Shown here: in pieces, positions 63,759 through 64,000 of the stretch
Layout: each line of letters begins with the position of its first letter
Numbering within the stretch: position 1 is the stretch's first letter
DNA from: Salmonella enterica subsp. diarizonae
GTDB lineage: Bacteria; Pseudomonadota; Gammaproteobacteria; Enterobacterales; Enterobacteriaceae
Direction: 5' to 3'
Assembly (NCBI RefSeq): GCF_008692785.1
Contig: NZ_VXJV01000001.1
Coordinates: 248,001-312,000 of the forward strand
Length of the DNA stretch: 64,000 bases
Program-made: the position numbers and the translations under genes
The notes under the pieces: generated by a model
Seen by the model: only the letters and a program-made list of their open reading frames with translations
What the model was told of the DNA's origin: nothing
Database searches by the model: none

Positions 63759-64000
63759 ATGTCCACCACGTTGTATAAAGATTTCACCTTTGAAGCCGCT
63801 CACCGACTGCCTCACGTGCCTGAAGGGCATAAGTGCGGCCGTCTGCACGGACACTCGTTTACGGTGCGTCTGGAAATTACCGGTGAAGTCGATCCGCATA
63901 CCGGTTGGATCATAGATTTCGCGGATCTGAAAGCGGCGTTTAAACCCACTTACGATCGTCTTGATCACTACTATCTGAATGATATTCCAGGGCTGTCCAA
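63759..64000 (+). CDS. queD: QueD, 6-carboxy-5,6,7,8-tetrahydropterin synthase (partial)
   Basis: Start of the PTPS-family enzyme for the second step of queuosine/7-deazaguanine synthesis. The first 80 residues are seen ([20 protein letters not shown]). Zinc-binding His appear in EAAHRL and in LHGHSF, and the catalytic Cys in [10 protein letters not shown]. The C-terminus lies beyond the window. It is downstream of the cysJIH region, as in E. coli. Confidence 0.94.
   Translation, partial: MSTTLYKDFTFEAAHRLPHVPEGHKCGRLHGHSFTVRLEITGEVDPHTGWIIDFADLKAAFKPTYDRLDHYYLNDIPGLS

Overview
This window is a Salmonella chromosome segment. It carries the invF-invG-invE-invA-invB-invC arm of Salmonella pathogenicity island 1 (SPI-1), invH, the effector gene sopD beside cysH, and a type I-E CRISPR-Cas locus with the 29-bp repeat usual for Salmonella. 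Several proteins (InvG with one extra residue, SopD, the MutS N-terminus) differ from my memory of S. Typhimurium LT2, which suggests a lineage outside the common subspecies I serovars. That placement is inference.

Layout: 1-8025 holds SPI-1 secretion genes, with invH diverging from the invF operon. About 8650-21180 holds a 12.5-kb AT-rich integrative element inserted in the 5' end of mutS. It has a tyrosine integrase and a possible excisionase at its right end, a two-gene mobilisation module, a RepL-like winged-helix protein, a NACHT NTPase with an Mrr-like nuclease domain, a HEPN-like protein, a possible PD-(D/E)XK protein and structured non-coding DNA. A displaced copy of the mutS 5' end lies at its left border and the working mutS gene starts at its right border. 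21108-36318 holds mutS, a LysR/MFS/SnoaL-like cluster, a tetronate catabolic operon (ltnD-otnK-otnC-otnI-denD-transporter) with its DeoR regulator, and a MarR-regulated vdcBCD hydroxyarylic acid decarboxylase operon. 36330-43110 is the core rpoS-nlpD-pcm-surE-truD-ispF-ispD-ftsB-ygbE block. 43161-47407 holds cysDNC (sulfate activation) and iap. 47422-57443 holds a 25-repeat CRISPR array and the complete cas2-cas1-cas6e-cas5e-cas7e-cse2-cse1-cas3 set. 57885-58846 is sopD, frameshifted by an 8-bp tandem duplication. 58934-63288 is cysJIH, followed by a short inverted-repeat element and the start of queD.

The cys clusters form one pathway: CysDNC makes PAPS, CysH reduces it to sulfite, and CysIJ reduces sulfite to sulfide. 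The most unusual parts are the mutS-targeting island with its candidate defence genes, the sopD repeat that could revert to an exact 317-residue ORF, and a CRISPR spacer that contains a copy of the repeat's own hairpin stem.
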